DNA of 64,000 nucleotides, taken from assembly GCA_002749535.1 (NCBI GenBank), contig MZZL01000380.1, positions 186,001-250,000 of the forward strand. The letters run 5' to 3'. This stretch comes from Apophysomyces variabilis (lineage: Eukaryota > Mucoromycota > Mucoromycetes > Mucorales > Mucoraceae). The translations under genes were made by a program, and so were the position numbers. How positions within the stretch are numbered: position 1 is the stretch's first letter; each line of letters opens with the position of its first letter. Below are positions 1 to 11,963 of the stretch, in pieces. Below the pieces are notes generated by a model. The model was given only the letters and a program-made list of their open reading frames with translations, did not search any database and was not told the DNA's origin.

Positions 1-2777
1 ACTTGCAGCGTCATGAGAACTGGTATTCCAATTCGCCTGCGGCGCTTGATGGTATTCGTCGTCCATCGCATCCGTTAAACGACTGGTTGGCAAATCGTCG
101 TTCGGAAGGTCACTACCATCGTAGGCTCTCATGGCAAGCGTAGGCATGCTAGGCAGTTTCGAAAAGGTGCTATGGCCACTACGGGTCGATTCTAGCGAAA
201 CGCGCTTATGCAAAGCTTCCACAGGAGGGTAGTCCATACTACTGCTTGATCTTTTTTTGCCAGCTAAAGTATCAGGGTTAGAAAAAAAGAGAATGCATGA
301 TTATTTTGGTCATCCTACTCGTTTCGACCAATGGTGCAGCGTACTTGCTTGACAGGGTTTTCTCATCTGATGTGGTTTTGGAATGTTTCCGAAGTTCCCA
401 CTGTGTCAAATTTTCTTCAATCTCATGTACAGCAAAGCTTAATTCTAAAGCACGGTTAGAAAGATCAGCATCGGGTCTAGTATTCAGTTGTGTTACCAGG
501 AAGAATAGCTTCGACGCTTTGAAACAGCTCCAAGGCAACGAATCGAATAAACCCAATTTGGGAATCCTCTAGAACAACCTTGTCGCGGTCGTTCAGTGGA
601 CCTACTGGCATACCAAGTTCTCGTTCAAGATCTCCTTGGTTCGTACACTCTTCTAATAGTAACTCCGCCCACTGCGTAGCTCGTAAAAACGGTCTTGTCT
701 TTTTTTTAGCGAGGTAACATGAGCCATGTGTTAGATTTAGGTATGGACGTTACTCATAAAGAAACGTACCACATTACTGATGTCAGCACATTTGATTAGC
801 CCACTACAGAGCAAAAGTCGTTCTTGTTCTTTAGCCGATGCGTCCAAGGCCATGATATCCATGTTGCGGAGCCTGTTTGCTTGGTCTTTCACCTTGGAGA
901 CGTAGTCATTATGTAGCGCCATATCGGTTGCCAAGATGCTGGTAATGATCGTTTTGCGGAATTCTAACCAGGGCTTGTAAGATGTACACATTCGTAACAA
1001 AGAACTACCCACCTTCATACTCCGGTGAGCCAACACCCCCAACCAATTGGTCGAAATTGTGTTTTTTGAGGATCTGGAACAATACAGTGGAGTGGAAATT
1101 CTCAAGGATAGAACGGTCGTTATACAACAGAGCAAGAGGTGCGCCCGATTTACTCTAAACATAACATTCTTTCATTAGTGCATTGCTCGGACAAACTGCA
1201 AAAGCGAATATTTTACCAGGAACACATTATTGACACCAGGATGGGCCACATCATGACCAATGGCGGCAACTAAAAGAGCAAACACGTCGACGGGTCGGAG
1301 TAAATCTCGTCGTCGGATTACGTTTGGGCCAGAATTTGTCTTATTCGGCACTTGTTCGCCTTTGCAGAGGAAATAGTACAGACATTGTAAAACGTCAACA
1401 GCATGAGCAAAGTTGTGATAAGGATTGCCATCGTGGTAAGAGCTTGAGAGATCAATAATAAAGTCGTACAATTGGTCTGGAGTCCGTTACGCACCATTAA
1501 TTATTATCATAATAAAAAAAATAGCGGTCGAGCCCTCCAATTACCTTCCGTTGGAGGTGGGTCAACAACCCTCGTAAATCGCAAAACGTCTTGAAATATG
1601 AGGTAGACACAGTGAATGAGCTCACCATGATCAAAGTCAAAAGGGTAGAAATCCCAACTAGACACCCTTTGCTTGAGGAAGATGGCTCGCTCGCTTTTTT
1701 AATGTTACGTTAGGTCGCTTCTGGTTATAAACCTTACAGGCTTATTTTTTTTATTTTTCTTTTACCTTACCTGCTCAAAGGAATATACTTGTTATGCAAT
1801 GGAAGGGGAGCGTAAATGTCCACAAAAGTTTTAGTGAACCTACAGTAGCGTGAATTCGTGGGCTATGCATCTGTGCATGACATACTGCATATCCCTGACT
1901 AACATGTCCTTGTAACGGTCAAATTGAGACAGCGTGGAGTTCATAGTTATAGGGACAGAGGATATAAAGTTATCTGGACATGATACAGGTGATGACGGGA
2001 AAGAAGATCCATTGACGCTTTCGTGCATTCTAAAATCGGTTTTACATCGGTGTAATCTCTAAAAGACCAATCATTTCGGTAAATAAAAAACAAAAGTGTG
2101 AACACAAAAAATAGATAAGCTTGCTGCAGACGAAAGTTTAGGAACCTACCAGGAACAGCGTTTTAATGACATCCAAGCGCAGAGGTTTCAGCAGATAATC
2201 TGCAGCACCCGCATGGATGTATTCGAGCATGAACGTGGTACTTTCGTTAGAAGAGCATACTGAATATCAAAAAAAAATCAGCACATTTTTTTTGTATCGC
2301 CCAGCGGCAAACACTTTACCGACGATGGGAGTTCGGTCTAAGTCGCATGTGATTCGCTTGATCCATGTTACTCGGGCGTCTGTTGTTGTCGATATGGAGG
2401 AATTATTGGAGCAAGAGGATGAACAGGACAGTGTGTATACAGAATCGTCATCATCGTGCACGGTATCCACAAGCGCGTCGAGATCAATTAAAAACACGGT
2501 TGGCGAGATGTGGTTGATTTGCTTTACCCGGTCGAGGGCTTCGGCAGGACTGGATTGAAGATACACTGAGGAAATTCGGGCGATGAGTAAATAAGAGCAT
2601 TGCGTGTGTTTGTGGGCTGCTTATCTTACCTTGACTAAAAGTGGACCGTAGCATGTCAATGTAGGCTGGTTTGTCCTCCTGGGCGTTATGGTTACCGTCA
2701 ATTGTGTAGGGTCGAGGCTGTGGTTGATATAGCACAACAACTGTGCAACGAGAAGAATCCATGTTGTTGTTGGGCAT
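1..2777 (-). CDS. 3',5'-cyclic nucleotide phosphodiesterase with N-terminal receiver-like domain (3' end cut by window edge)
   Basis: Predicted cAMP phosphodiesterase hydrolysing 3',5'-cAMP. The start at 2777 opens MPNNNMDSS; a second ATG lies at 2762. Exons 1-3 (about 2630-2777, 2320-2565, 2150-2250) read as a CheY-like fold: strand TVVVLY, then TVFLIDLDAL, then TPIVVCSS, then YIHAGAADYLLKPL with the KP pair. The acidic pair expected after strand 1 is absent (QPQP instead). Downstream exons give the class I PDE catalytic domain: SWDFYPFDF, YHNFAHAVDVLQ (HNxxH metal site), IGHDVAHPGVNN, LALLYNDRSILENFHS, TDMALH, CSGLIKCADISN, PFLRATQWAELLLEE, GDLERELG and ENLTQWE. At least nine short introns interrupt it, for example 445-496. 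The last exon (1-241) is an open, Ser/Thr-rich tail that runs off the window, so the stop is not seen. REC-PDE is the layout of Dictyostelium RegA. The family call is firm; the receiver domain is inferred from motifs only. Confidence 0.88.
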
Positions 2778-5700
2778 GTTGAAGATGGCGGATGGCTAAC
2801 GTGTACTACTTTTCCCTTTTTATACAACACTTAAAGGAAAACAGTCGACTTTTTCTTTCCGTCGTTGGTTTTATACTTTTTTTTTGGCGATGAGATATAA
2901 AAAAAAAGGGAAGGGAAAAGAAAGAAGAAAGTAACGAGAGAAAAGGACAAAGAGAAAAGGGAAAACAATTATATAAAAAGGAGGTAACAATGACAACGCA
3001 AATTATTGGAGGTGAAGCCAACCAAATTAACCAAAAAAAAAAAGAAAGAGAAAGAGAGAGACAAACACAGGAAGGGGAGAAAGAGAGAAAAGAGAAGAGA
3101 GAGAGAGAGAGAGAGAGAGAAAGAGCGACGGAGAAGCGGGTCTTGTGGTAGGATCTGACCTAAGAAGGGCTAAGTTTAGTAAACAGGGTGATACGAAAAG
3201 GAGGCAGAAAATTTGGAGCGCGAAAAAATATGAAGCTTTCGGCTGCCATGTAGAGGGGTGCTTGGACCTTGTTGCTTTACCACGTGGCACCCAGGCGAAT
3301 GATGCATCATGACACAGTCTCCATGGATGCGAAGTCTCTACGTTCCCTACACGTCTCCATGTCTCTTTCTCTCTTCTCTCTCTCTTTCTTTCTAACAATG
3401 CCTCATCCAGCCACTTCAAGTCACTTTATCAAGTTCCTTTTTTTAGGGTTCGGACCAGGCGGAAAATAACACGCCCACAGTTAAGGTTCCCCTTCCCTTT
3501 ATAAGGACTAGGTTATCACAAGTAGACGGGTTAGCATTAGAAAAAAGTTAAAGTAGCAAAAGTTGACCATGCTTTCTCTTTCTGAAACATTAGGATGCTC
3601 ATCATGTCAGCTGTCGTTGGTTGTTGACTTTGGAATGCAGGAGATGGGGTAGTCGGCTTTTCTCCCACATTTTGTTTCCGCCTGACCTTTTGATAAACTG
3701 TGCCACGCTGCTTTTTTTTTCTCTCTCATCTCTCTCACTGAGGATCAACACCTTCCCTATTTAATTGGTGCATCATCTGATAGCAGTGTCCGGCACGCAA
3801 GGTTAAAGTTTGCGAGTGGGAGGGCGACACAAGGTTTGGTGTAACAGACTCTGATTTCTTAAAGCTAACAAAATTGACAAGCTTGTATGGCACGAGAAAA
3901 AAAAAATAATAAATATGCAAATGAAGAAACAGCAACAAAAGAAAAAATCAACAAATCCTGACTTTATGAAGGAAAGGAAAGTTTTCGTTACTTGACGGTA
4001 TTGAACCATGCCTAACCCCTGGCCTCGGAGCATCTGGTATTAGCCAATCCTTGACCTCCATTTATTGCGGTAGCACCCGACGGCTACAACGCGGCGATGA
4101 AGAGATCATCTTCGGTTAGGGATCCGTTCTGTAATCAAGGCGCTCACTTAATTTGACGTATGAACAGCCAAGCACCATTGAATGAAATAACCCAAACATC
4201 ACGTCGGATTAGTTATAGAATAACAAAAAAGAATAACATCAATCATTCGTGCGCAGGGGAACAAGAAAGGATAACAAGCAGAAACGTGACCATTTAAAGG
4301 AAAAACAACGTTTTTCTAACAAGCCTTAGGTGGTGTTAATGAAAGAGGAAACATAAACTTAAGAGACGGGTCTCCTACAATGTCCGAGTGAATATGAATC
4401 AAGCATTTCCATCATAAATCCACTTGATTCGTGCCTTCCAATCCATAAAAAAGGCAGAGCATTTTGACATGCTACAGCAAGAACGTGGATCTGTTTAGAT
4501 ACTAAAGGTCGCATTTCAAAGAGAGGCTTAGTGGTGTCACTTGCCTTCTTTATGACAGCCAAGTTCCACAGAAGACCTAGTGCTTGTTGATGTGAAGAAA
4601 ACTCTGCAAAAAGAAAATACCAAATAACATTGGAAACAATATGGTATTTTTGCTATTCACATACTAGCAATGTCTACCCCCGTGTTTTAAGAGACACTTG
4701 ATAAGGAAATCTTACAATGAGAAATGTTTGTCGCACGGAATACATAAACCGTGTGGGGTTGGTATGACAAGAAGAAATGGAATGCTGCATTAGCCATAAT
4801 TTGACATAACTCACGGTTCTCCCGAGCAGCAATCTATGCGCACTTTTCAAATGAAATGTACGGGCACAAAGAGAAGAATATAACGAGCCATTTCATTTCA
4901 ATCCCGTCTTATTTTGGTTTATTATTGCTATATTTAGTACCCTTTTTCTGCGAGAGGTAAAGGTAATTTTCTCCTTGTCTAACCATTCGGTCCTAAATAA
5001 ACAGCAACAATTTGATAAAACGGAGAGACTTTGAAATTAAAAGGGGTTATTGTGACCTCTATAAAATAGTTCAGAACACACATTGTTTCCAGGACAAGTC
5101 TGTATGCTAAGGGCATCAACGTTGTTGAGCACATTGAAGTTATCCGGTCATATGTACGCTAAACGGTTAATCGCGCAGTGTTACTTTGTCCGCTGCTAAC
5201 ACTGGTCCTTCGATCTTTTCGTGGAGTGCAACTTGCGGAAGTTAGAACGAGACTAGAGAGCACATTGTATACCTGTTGTCGATCCGCAGATCTTAAGATA
5301 TGAACTAGGTGTTGACATTCCGTCAATTATCTTTTGTGGTTTTCTCTATGTATCTTACCCACCCAAGGGAAGCAAATTCGCCCCTGAGTGAATAAGATAG
5401 TTATATACTAGGTGACAATAACCCAGGCTCCCCTGACGTGAACTATGCACAGGAACACGTTGCTCTTACTTGCATTGTCTGATAGCTATTTACCCTGCAT
5501 TTTGATTTATATTGCATCGCGTGCAACATTAAGACCTATTCCTAATTTGAAACCGTTGATAACAATGGTACATTGCTTGTGTTAGACAGCAAAAGCGTTT
5601 TCGCTTCGTAACAAGGAAGAGCCTTTAAAACTCAAGGTCAGGGCAACATCACCTTTTATGAAGATGGTATTAACGAGAAGTTAAGTGTGTGCCATATATC

Positions 5701-6076
5701 AGCTACGACGGAAGCGTCGCGAGGTCTGCATCTATGGCAATTATCTAGTTTTATGGAAACAATGAAGCAAGGAAAGCAGGTGAATGAAATCAGTCCTACC
5801 CAGCCGTGTGCAAAATTCCTACCAAAGGAGTTTACCCAGAAATAATGGGAGTCTCACAATAGATTACTTGTAGTCCAACCCTTTTAAAGTTGAAATTATC
5901 GTATTGTCAGTACAGCACAATACAACAATGAGTTTATGTTCTAATCACATGTTTATTCAGCAAAATGTCCAAACTGTATAAGCATTTAGACATCATCCTA
6001 GCTGATACAGCATAGTTAAACCAACCCAACTTCAAGGAGTGAAAAAGAAAGAAAAAAACTTTACTGCACGTATATA
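2778..6076. other. Intergenic, 3.3 kb, no supported gene
   Basis: This lies between two divergently related minus-strand genes. The first part (2800-3450) is polypurine/polypyrimidine DNA typical of the promoter of the phosphodiesterase. The rest is AT-rich with only short shadow ORFs. I see no conserved protein motif or RNA gene in it. Confidence 0.5.
3031..3125. repeat. Polypurine tract with (GA)n microsatellite
   Basis: The plus strand is almost pure purine from 3031 to 3125. It ends in an uninterrupted GA dinucleotide run at 3096-3120. It sits about 250-350 bp upstream of the phosphodiesterase start. On the coding strand of that gene it is a CT tract, so it may be promoter-associated or simply a slippage product. 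Confidence 0.85.
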
Positions 6077-8055
6077 CTACCATTTTGGAACACTGGATTG
6101 TGAATGACTTCCAGTCATACTCATATTACCGGACGTATACCCGGCATAACTCTCACTCATCACATTGTCATTGGCAGGATTGTAAGTGAAGCCAGCAAAC
6201 TGTTCCTGCATCGTCTTTGATATCTGTGACTCGTCCACTACAGATTCTAGAGGTGCCTCAGACGTAAACTCTTCATCGAAGTTCGACGTATCGAAAGCGC
6301 CTTCCACAGATGGCTTGAATGGTGGTTGCATTTTTTTCTGCATTAATCTACGCCAGTCAATTCGAGCAAAGAAAGGATGGTTTTTGATATACTCTGGGCC
6401 GTTGTTACCAAGACGTTCATTGGGATCTCGGGTAAGCAACTATATAAAATCAGCACATCCTATTCTTCCTAATTTTATCCCTTACCCCTCGTAACAGATC
6501 CTGAGCATCACTGCTCATATCATCAGGAAATCGTAGTTCATCATGCAGGATCTTGCGATACATTTCGTTTACGTTTTCGTCATAGAATGGCGGAAGACCA
6601 GTCATCATTTCGTACAACAATACGCCCAGTGTCCACCAATCAACTGCCTTTGTGTAGCCCTGACCCAACAATAGCTCTGGTGCAAGATACTCGGGCGTTC
6701 CGCAAAATGTGTTCGTCCTATCGTTTTCCTTCATGTTCAGTTTGCAGAGACCGAAATCGCAGAGTGCAATATGACCGTTATAATCGATAAGGATATTTTC
6801 TGGTTTAAGATCACTAAGAAAAGTTTGAGTTAACAGTATCTTTGACAAAGAATGACATACCGATAAATCACGTTGAATTCGTGTAAACATTCCAGCGCAC
6901 ATAGTAGTTCTGCTGTATAAAATCGCGATCGTTCTTCGTCGAATTTTCCCTCCAATTGCAAATGATGGAATAATTCACCGCCATTGACAAATGCCAGTAC
7001 CAGGTACAATTTGTCCGGGCTTTGGAAGGCAAATTTCAAAGGCACAATAAAGGGATTTCTGATCTGTGCCAAAACAGTTTTTTCTGCCATTGTATGGGTC
7101 ACTTCTGATCGCGAAATAATGCGTGATTTGCGAAGCACCTTCATTGCATAAATGCGGTTCGTATCCTTCTTTCGGACAACATAAACCTAAGAGCAAATGA
7201 TGTCCACGAAATCCATATTGTCAAGGTGCACCTTACCTTTCCGAAACTGCCACGTCCAATCACACGGAGAAGATCGAATGAATCAAAAGCGATGGGTTGA
7301 CTTTTCTAAAAGCAGAAGACATACTATTACAAACAATGTTATAAGCTAGTTTGATCCTTACCTGCTGCGGTTTATAGCACAATTGAACGTGCATCTTTCC
7401 GGTACCTCCTACAATATTCAGTACCTGATCATCGAGTTTTGTGGATTCAAAATTAGGGAATAGCTTGACAGCGCCGAGGAAGCAATCATTGGTGACTTGG
7501 GATTGTGCGTTGGGCGGAGGGCGCAAGTAGATGGATATGGAAACGTCTGAGCTTCGGGAAACATCACTGGACCAACGAGTTATTAATGACATAGAATTCG
7601 TTTTGTCATACATACAAGTGAGCCCGATATTGGTACACTGGATTATTGGTATCTCCACCCACAGCGTCAATAAGGATTTCGTTCTTGTCGAATTCCAAGA
7701 CGACGTAAGGCAACCACCAATTCTGTTTGCGAGTGAGTGAATCACGATTACGAATGGGTTGGGTTTGTTGAGGAATAGGAGGGAGTGTCACTCCGGGTGG
7801 TAACGAGATGCCTTCAGCTTCGCAAACACGGATAAGTAAGACACCAGACTTTGGCTCATGTTGTTGTGATGACGACGCAGATGGAGCAGGCGACGAAGAA
7901 TGCGAGGAAGGAGTTGATGAGGGCACTGGACGCAGCGCTTGTTGTGAAGAAGAGGCTTCCTTGTTTTCTATAATTCAATACAAGTTATAGTTTCTTACTG
8001 TATAAGTTCATTTTGGTCTATTACTTTTAACACCAGGAATTTTCCAAGAGTTCAT
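6077..8055 (-). CDS. AGC-family Ser/Thr kinase, Ypk1/Gad8 type, with C2-like N-terminus
   Basis: Predicted serine/threonine kinase acting downstream of TORC2 and PDK1. The start at 8053-8055 opens MNSWKIPGVK, followed by an intron. A Ser/Pro-rich linker leads to a C2-like region (VLLIRVCEAEGISLPPG, WWLPYVVLEFDKNEI, GTGKMHVQLCYKPQQ). The kinase domain shows the Gly loop and lysine region (YAMKVLRKS), HDLKPEN-type loop (DLKPENILIDYNGH), DFGLC, activation segment TFCGTPEYLAPE, and VDWWTLGVLLYEM. The C-terminal AGC extension has LTRDPNERLG, a turn-motif region FTSEAPLES and the hydrophobic motif FAGFTY; the protein ends SSVPKW and stops with TAG. The catalytic residues are all present. Sch9 also carries a C2 domain and a FxGFT motif, so it is the main alternative. 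Six or so short introns. Confidence 0.85.
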
Positions 8056-9525
8056 GTTGGCAAGATGAAGAAGAAAAAAAGGGAAGGGAGGCAAGCAATT
8101 CAAGCTGGAAAAAGTTTTTAAAGTCAGCAAATGCGACGGATGGTTTATTTTTCCCTCTGTGTGTCTCTACCTCCCCCCTTTTTTTAAACACATTCAAAAG
8201 GAGCAAGAAAAAAAAGCCAACTAATTAACGATATTTATAGATGGCTCTTGTCACGATAATATCCCAAGAGAAGCATCATGTTTTAGTAGATGTAAAACTG
8301 ACACATACACAAAAAAACCACGTCGTCTACCTAAAGGGATGCCAATTCACACATGGATCATTTCATCATCCTATCGTAACAATCGCTTTGTACCGTTACT
8401 TTTTCATGCAAGTTGCTGTTTACTGAAGCAGATCTGTTTGTGCTCTTAATTGGATAAAAATTTGACACCCCCCAAAAAAAAAGAAAACTCAATTACGCAA
8501 AGCCTGCAGCCATCAATATAGATCTTTGTATCATTTGAAAATCAAGTAGCGTAATATATTGGATCATGTTGTAATGAATACATGATTAGACTTTGTTGAA
8601 CCCCCACAAAAGGGTATAGCCGTCGTGCAACAGGGGTACGCATTGTTGCTTGGGATAATGCGTACGGCAGGAGAGGGTTTCCCAGGCAAATACAATACAA
8701 TTTCTGTGCTGTTTATAAACGAATAACAAAAAGACTCGACTTGAAAAAATATGGCATGGATCAAAGGGACAATATATTTGGCCATAAAAGAGCATGTGCG
8801 CTCATCCTGACAGTTTGCGACAGATCGAGGCTTTCGAGAGAATATCGACCAAATTCTATTACCCTTTCTAGGCTCACATCCATTCATGGACTATTGAATG
8901 AAACGAATATCACACTTTGGGGATGAACGCGGATCCATGCCCTGTTATACCGATACAATATCGAGAACTATATTCAAATAATGAATGTTTCAATGAATAA
9001 GATTTTGCAACGAACGAAAATGAAATGGAGGCAATCTGTATGATACCAAATGCATTTCAAGCCAATGCAAGATACTTCTTAAACCGTGCATATACAATGC
9101 GAACACTCATTAACACGTGTCTGCAGCCTAGTCTGCATCAGCCATTTGGGGCTCTTGATAATTACTGCTTTGTATGCAGCATGGTCTAATTCAGCCGTGC
9201 CCTAATGTACTTCGTTAAGTTATAGAAGTCTATCGGAAATGGCATATCAATGACATTTCAGGCGGTATACACACACATATATATATATATTTATATCTAT
9301 TAGGTTCAAGATTCGTTTTGGCGGTAAATAGGATGAAATAGGCCATCGTCTTCTTTATATTATAGAACATGGTTCATCTAGCGTACTTGAGAAGACGGAA
9401 CAAACGAAATATCCAGAAGTGCTATGTCGCTTCTATTTCCCTTCTCTTTCTCTTTCCTTCTTTTTAATATGGAACGTGATATCGGTAAGAGATCTTTATC
9501 CTTCTTCACTGTGTGCACAGCATCT
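8056..9525. other. Intergenic, 1.5 kb, no supported gene
   Basis: This holds the pyrimidine-rich promoter side of the kinase (8100-8220 contains T and C runs). The remainder is AT-rich DNA with no ORF that shows protein-like conservation. A short AC/AT microsatellite lies at its right end. Confidence 0.5.
9268..9292. repeat. (AC)n(AT)n compound microsatellite
   Basis: An AC run passes directly into an AT run and then a broken TA tract. It lies downstream of the 9526-9906 gene (3' side) and is only a simple repeat. Confidence 0.75.
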
Positions 9526-9906
9526 CTATGTCAATCGCTTGAGATTATTAATCCATTGTGTTGAAAAAAATGATGACTCAGGAAGGGATATAGCAGGCTG
9601 TGTCAGGTATCTCGACCATACTAATATACACAATGAGTTTCCTTCGCAAAGAGCTATGGTACAAAAAATAGTAAACTTACACCAAAACGAAAACTTCTTT
9701 CCTAGCCATTTACCAATAAATGGGAAAACAACGAGGGAGAAGAGTGTGCTCATTTGTTCTTTACTTTCTTCCCATTCCGCTTCCGCATCGTATGAGTAAT
9801 AACTGTCATTCTCCGAGACATAACCACGCTCGCTGTAATCGATGTCGTCGTCAATGTCGATCTCATCGTGCAGCGTGCTGTAAGGGTCCCTCTCGGTGGC
9901 AGCCAT
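9526..9906 (-). CDS. Small outer-membrane protein resembling Mim2 (MIM complex subunit)
   Basis: This is a two-exon gene of about 100 residues. Exon 1 starts at 9906 and encodes an acidic, Asp/Tyr-rich N-terminus, then EAEWEESKEQMSTLFSLVVF, PFIGKWLGKKFSFW. The donor follows FSFW (TGTAAG), and the acceptor just before TATGGTCGAG restores LWSRYLTQPAISLP; the stop is at 9526-9528. The pattern is an acidic cytosolic head, W-E-x-S-x-x-Q, and one amphipathic/transmembrane helix with PF-GK-G-x-F-W-R. As I remember it, this is the layout of fungal Mim2, which helps Mim1 insert alpha-helical proteins into the mitochondrial outer membrane. The assignment rests on memory of the motif, not on a search; a different single-span mitochondrial protein is possible. 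Confidence 0.55.
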   Translation of the reverse strand: MAATERDPYSTLHDEIDIDDDIDYSERGYVSENDSYYSYDAEAEWEESKEQMSTLFSLVVFPFIGKWLGKKFSFWCKFTIFCTIALCEGNSLCILVWSRYLTQPAISLPESSFFSTQWINNLKRLT

Positions 9907-10660
9907 AAGGAACTAGAAATTGGGATGACGGAGCTATACACAGGCAATGGCTTAATTATAGGCAGGAATGAAGAGGTTCGATTTACCTGTTGCTGCACAG
10001 CAGGGAAACTGAATAGGATGAGCGCTCTTCAACCACCGATTTTTGGCTGGTAGTAGTTTCATCCAATGAAAGCTAAATGCTGGGTTTCCATGGAGAATGT
10101 GAGAAAGAACCCACAGAACGAAAAGACGATCTTTTGTTCCCCTCTTTACCACGTATATTGGATTAGACAGATGCATGTATGACATGGTAGACACTGTTAT
10201 GGCGATATACTGCTGCATGCCGCGTAACGACAATACACTAATGCACTATTCAACCTCGAACCATTGAGTGAAAAATGTATTTAGAAAAAAACATTTAACA
10301 TACGTTCCTGCTAAGGTAATAGTATGCCATAGTTACAGTGATCCAATATTAACCACGGAATACAAGCAATGCTTTGATTCAACTGCCTATAGTCTTCTGC
10401 CGTAACTGACTTATTGCACTAAGAACGCCTACTGTTTCTTTTCCTTAGTGCAAGCTCAATTCTTTCGTGGACGCAAAATTTAGCTAGACTTGCTGAATAA
10501 ACTATCATAAACAACATGGCGTATATCACTCTTCGTCTAAACGTCTGCTGAAAGAAATCTAAAGTTCGTAAATGTGTTAGTAGGGTCAATCTGAGTTTCT
10601 ATGGTTCAAATTTCCAAATGGAACGAAAGCTGAGCGGGGCTACAAAGGTTTGGCTTTCTT
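9907..10660. other. Divergent promoter region, no gene seen
   Basis: This spacer of about 750 bp separates the minus-strand Mim2-like gene from the plus-strand SNARE gene, so it should carry both promoters. I see no conserved ORF in it. Confidence 0.5.
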
Positions 10661-11607
10661 ATGGATACCAAGCTTGCATCCCGTTTAGAAGTACTAGCGG
10701 ACAATACTTTGTCGATCGTGTTTGAAAGAAACAGATCAAAGGGACTCGGGTAAGCGTCTCTTGACAGAATTCTTGACCTTCCAACTTTGAGTTTAGGCTA
10801 AACTACGACAAATATGAGTCGAACATTCAAAAAAACCTGACCCAGCTCCATGAGGGTATAAAGACATTGGAAGGACAATTGTCATCAGAAGAGCAGAGAG
10901 GGACATCGTAGGGTTTAAAGCTAATGCGACTTCTTTGTGCTTAACCATGCTTCTTTACCAGCGATACCAAGGCGAATGAAGATAAACTCATTCAACTACA
11001 AGTCAAAATCGACAAACTGGATGCACTCCTTAGCGATAATAACGACGCTTCAGCAAGGTAAAATATAGATAAAACTTATACAAAACGTCTGACAAGGCAG
11101 ACTAGAGAAATACTATTGGGGAATTCTCAGAAAATAGTACGATTCAAAGCTGCTGATATAGATCCCAGTGAGCTAGAGAGCGGCCAGCTAGTCCAACTTC
11201 AGCAGCGGATTATGGAAGGTAGGTGAAATAAATAAAGACAGTTCAACCAGCGTCTTAACCGGTTGATTGTCGAACAAAAGATCAGGACAATAATCTTGAT
11301 CAATTGTCGGACGTTATTCGCCGTCAAAGAGAACTGGGTCTATTAATCGGCGATGAGCTAGAGACACATGCTCAGTTAATAGACGAAACGGGTACCCTAG
11401 CCGATAGAACGGATGCAAAACTTAGACAAGCGAGAAAAAGACTCAATTACGTCGGAAGAAAGGTTAAGGATAACAGTAAGTGTCGATGTGTCTCTATATA
11501 CTTAGATAAGTTGCATGCTTACGATGAAATGTGTACGTATAGAATCTGTATGCATTGTTATTGCACTGATCTTCGTCTTCTTCATTCTTCTGGCGTTGTT
11601 TCGCTGA
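10661..11607 (+). CDS. Qc-SNARE, syntaxin-8-like
   Basis: Predicted tail-anchored SNARE for endosome/vacuole membrane fusion. The start at 10661 gives MDTKLASRLEVLADNT. Five or six short introns are then removed (GT-AG, first near 10748). The N-terminal half reads as a helical bundle (IQKNLTQLHEGIKTLEGQ, KLIQLQVKIDKLDALLSDN). The SNARE motif follows in the exon from about 11283: LDQLSDVIRRQRELGLLIGD, ELETHAQLIDETGTLADRTD, AKLRQARKRLNYVGRKVKDN, with glutamine at the zero layer (HAQLID). The last exon encodes one hydrophobic anchor, VCIVIALIFVFFILLALF, ending R-stop at 11605-11607. The terminal anchor and lack of a CAAX box fit syntaxin 8/Syn8 better than the PX-SNARE Vam7. The Qc class is firm; the exact orthologue less so. 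Confidence 0.85.
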
Positions 11608-11963
11608 CGGTACCCACTCGCAAGCGTTACTCTGATAATACCTTTTCAAAGAATGAAACTGCTTTGATGATCAGAGGCTTTACCTAACCATTTCTACCTT
11701 TTCATCTGTCATTTACCATCGTTGTCTGTACTTCTACAAGCCATAATAAAACCTGCTCCTGTTTCCTACATACTGAGATCCAGCGTCTTGGCATTGGAAC
11801 CAATTGATATGAGGCTGGAAACAAATGGTTGGCTCATCGATTAGCCAAAATAGGCAAGTTCCATTTTTGGTCATCCGAGTCAGAATTTTAGAGGTTGCAT
11901 GTCCGTGCAAAGACAGCTCCTCTTTGTCCTCTACCTGGGTTTCCGATCTTAGTTCTCTAGACA
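11608..11963. other. Short intergenic region between tandem genes
   Basis: These 356 bp contain the 3' UTR of the SNARE gene and the promoter of NBP35. No separate feature is seen. Confidence 0.5.

Noticed and set aside
2217..2558. Plus-strand ORF of 113 codons
   Set aside because: It overlaps the receiver-domain exons of the phosphodiesterase in antisense.
10600..10620. tRNA B-box-like sequence GGTTCAAATTTCC
   Set aside because: No A box or cloverleaf could be drawn around it. It lies in the 5' region of the SNARE gene.
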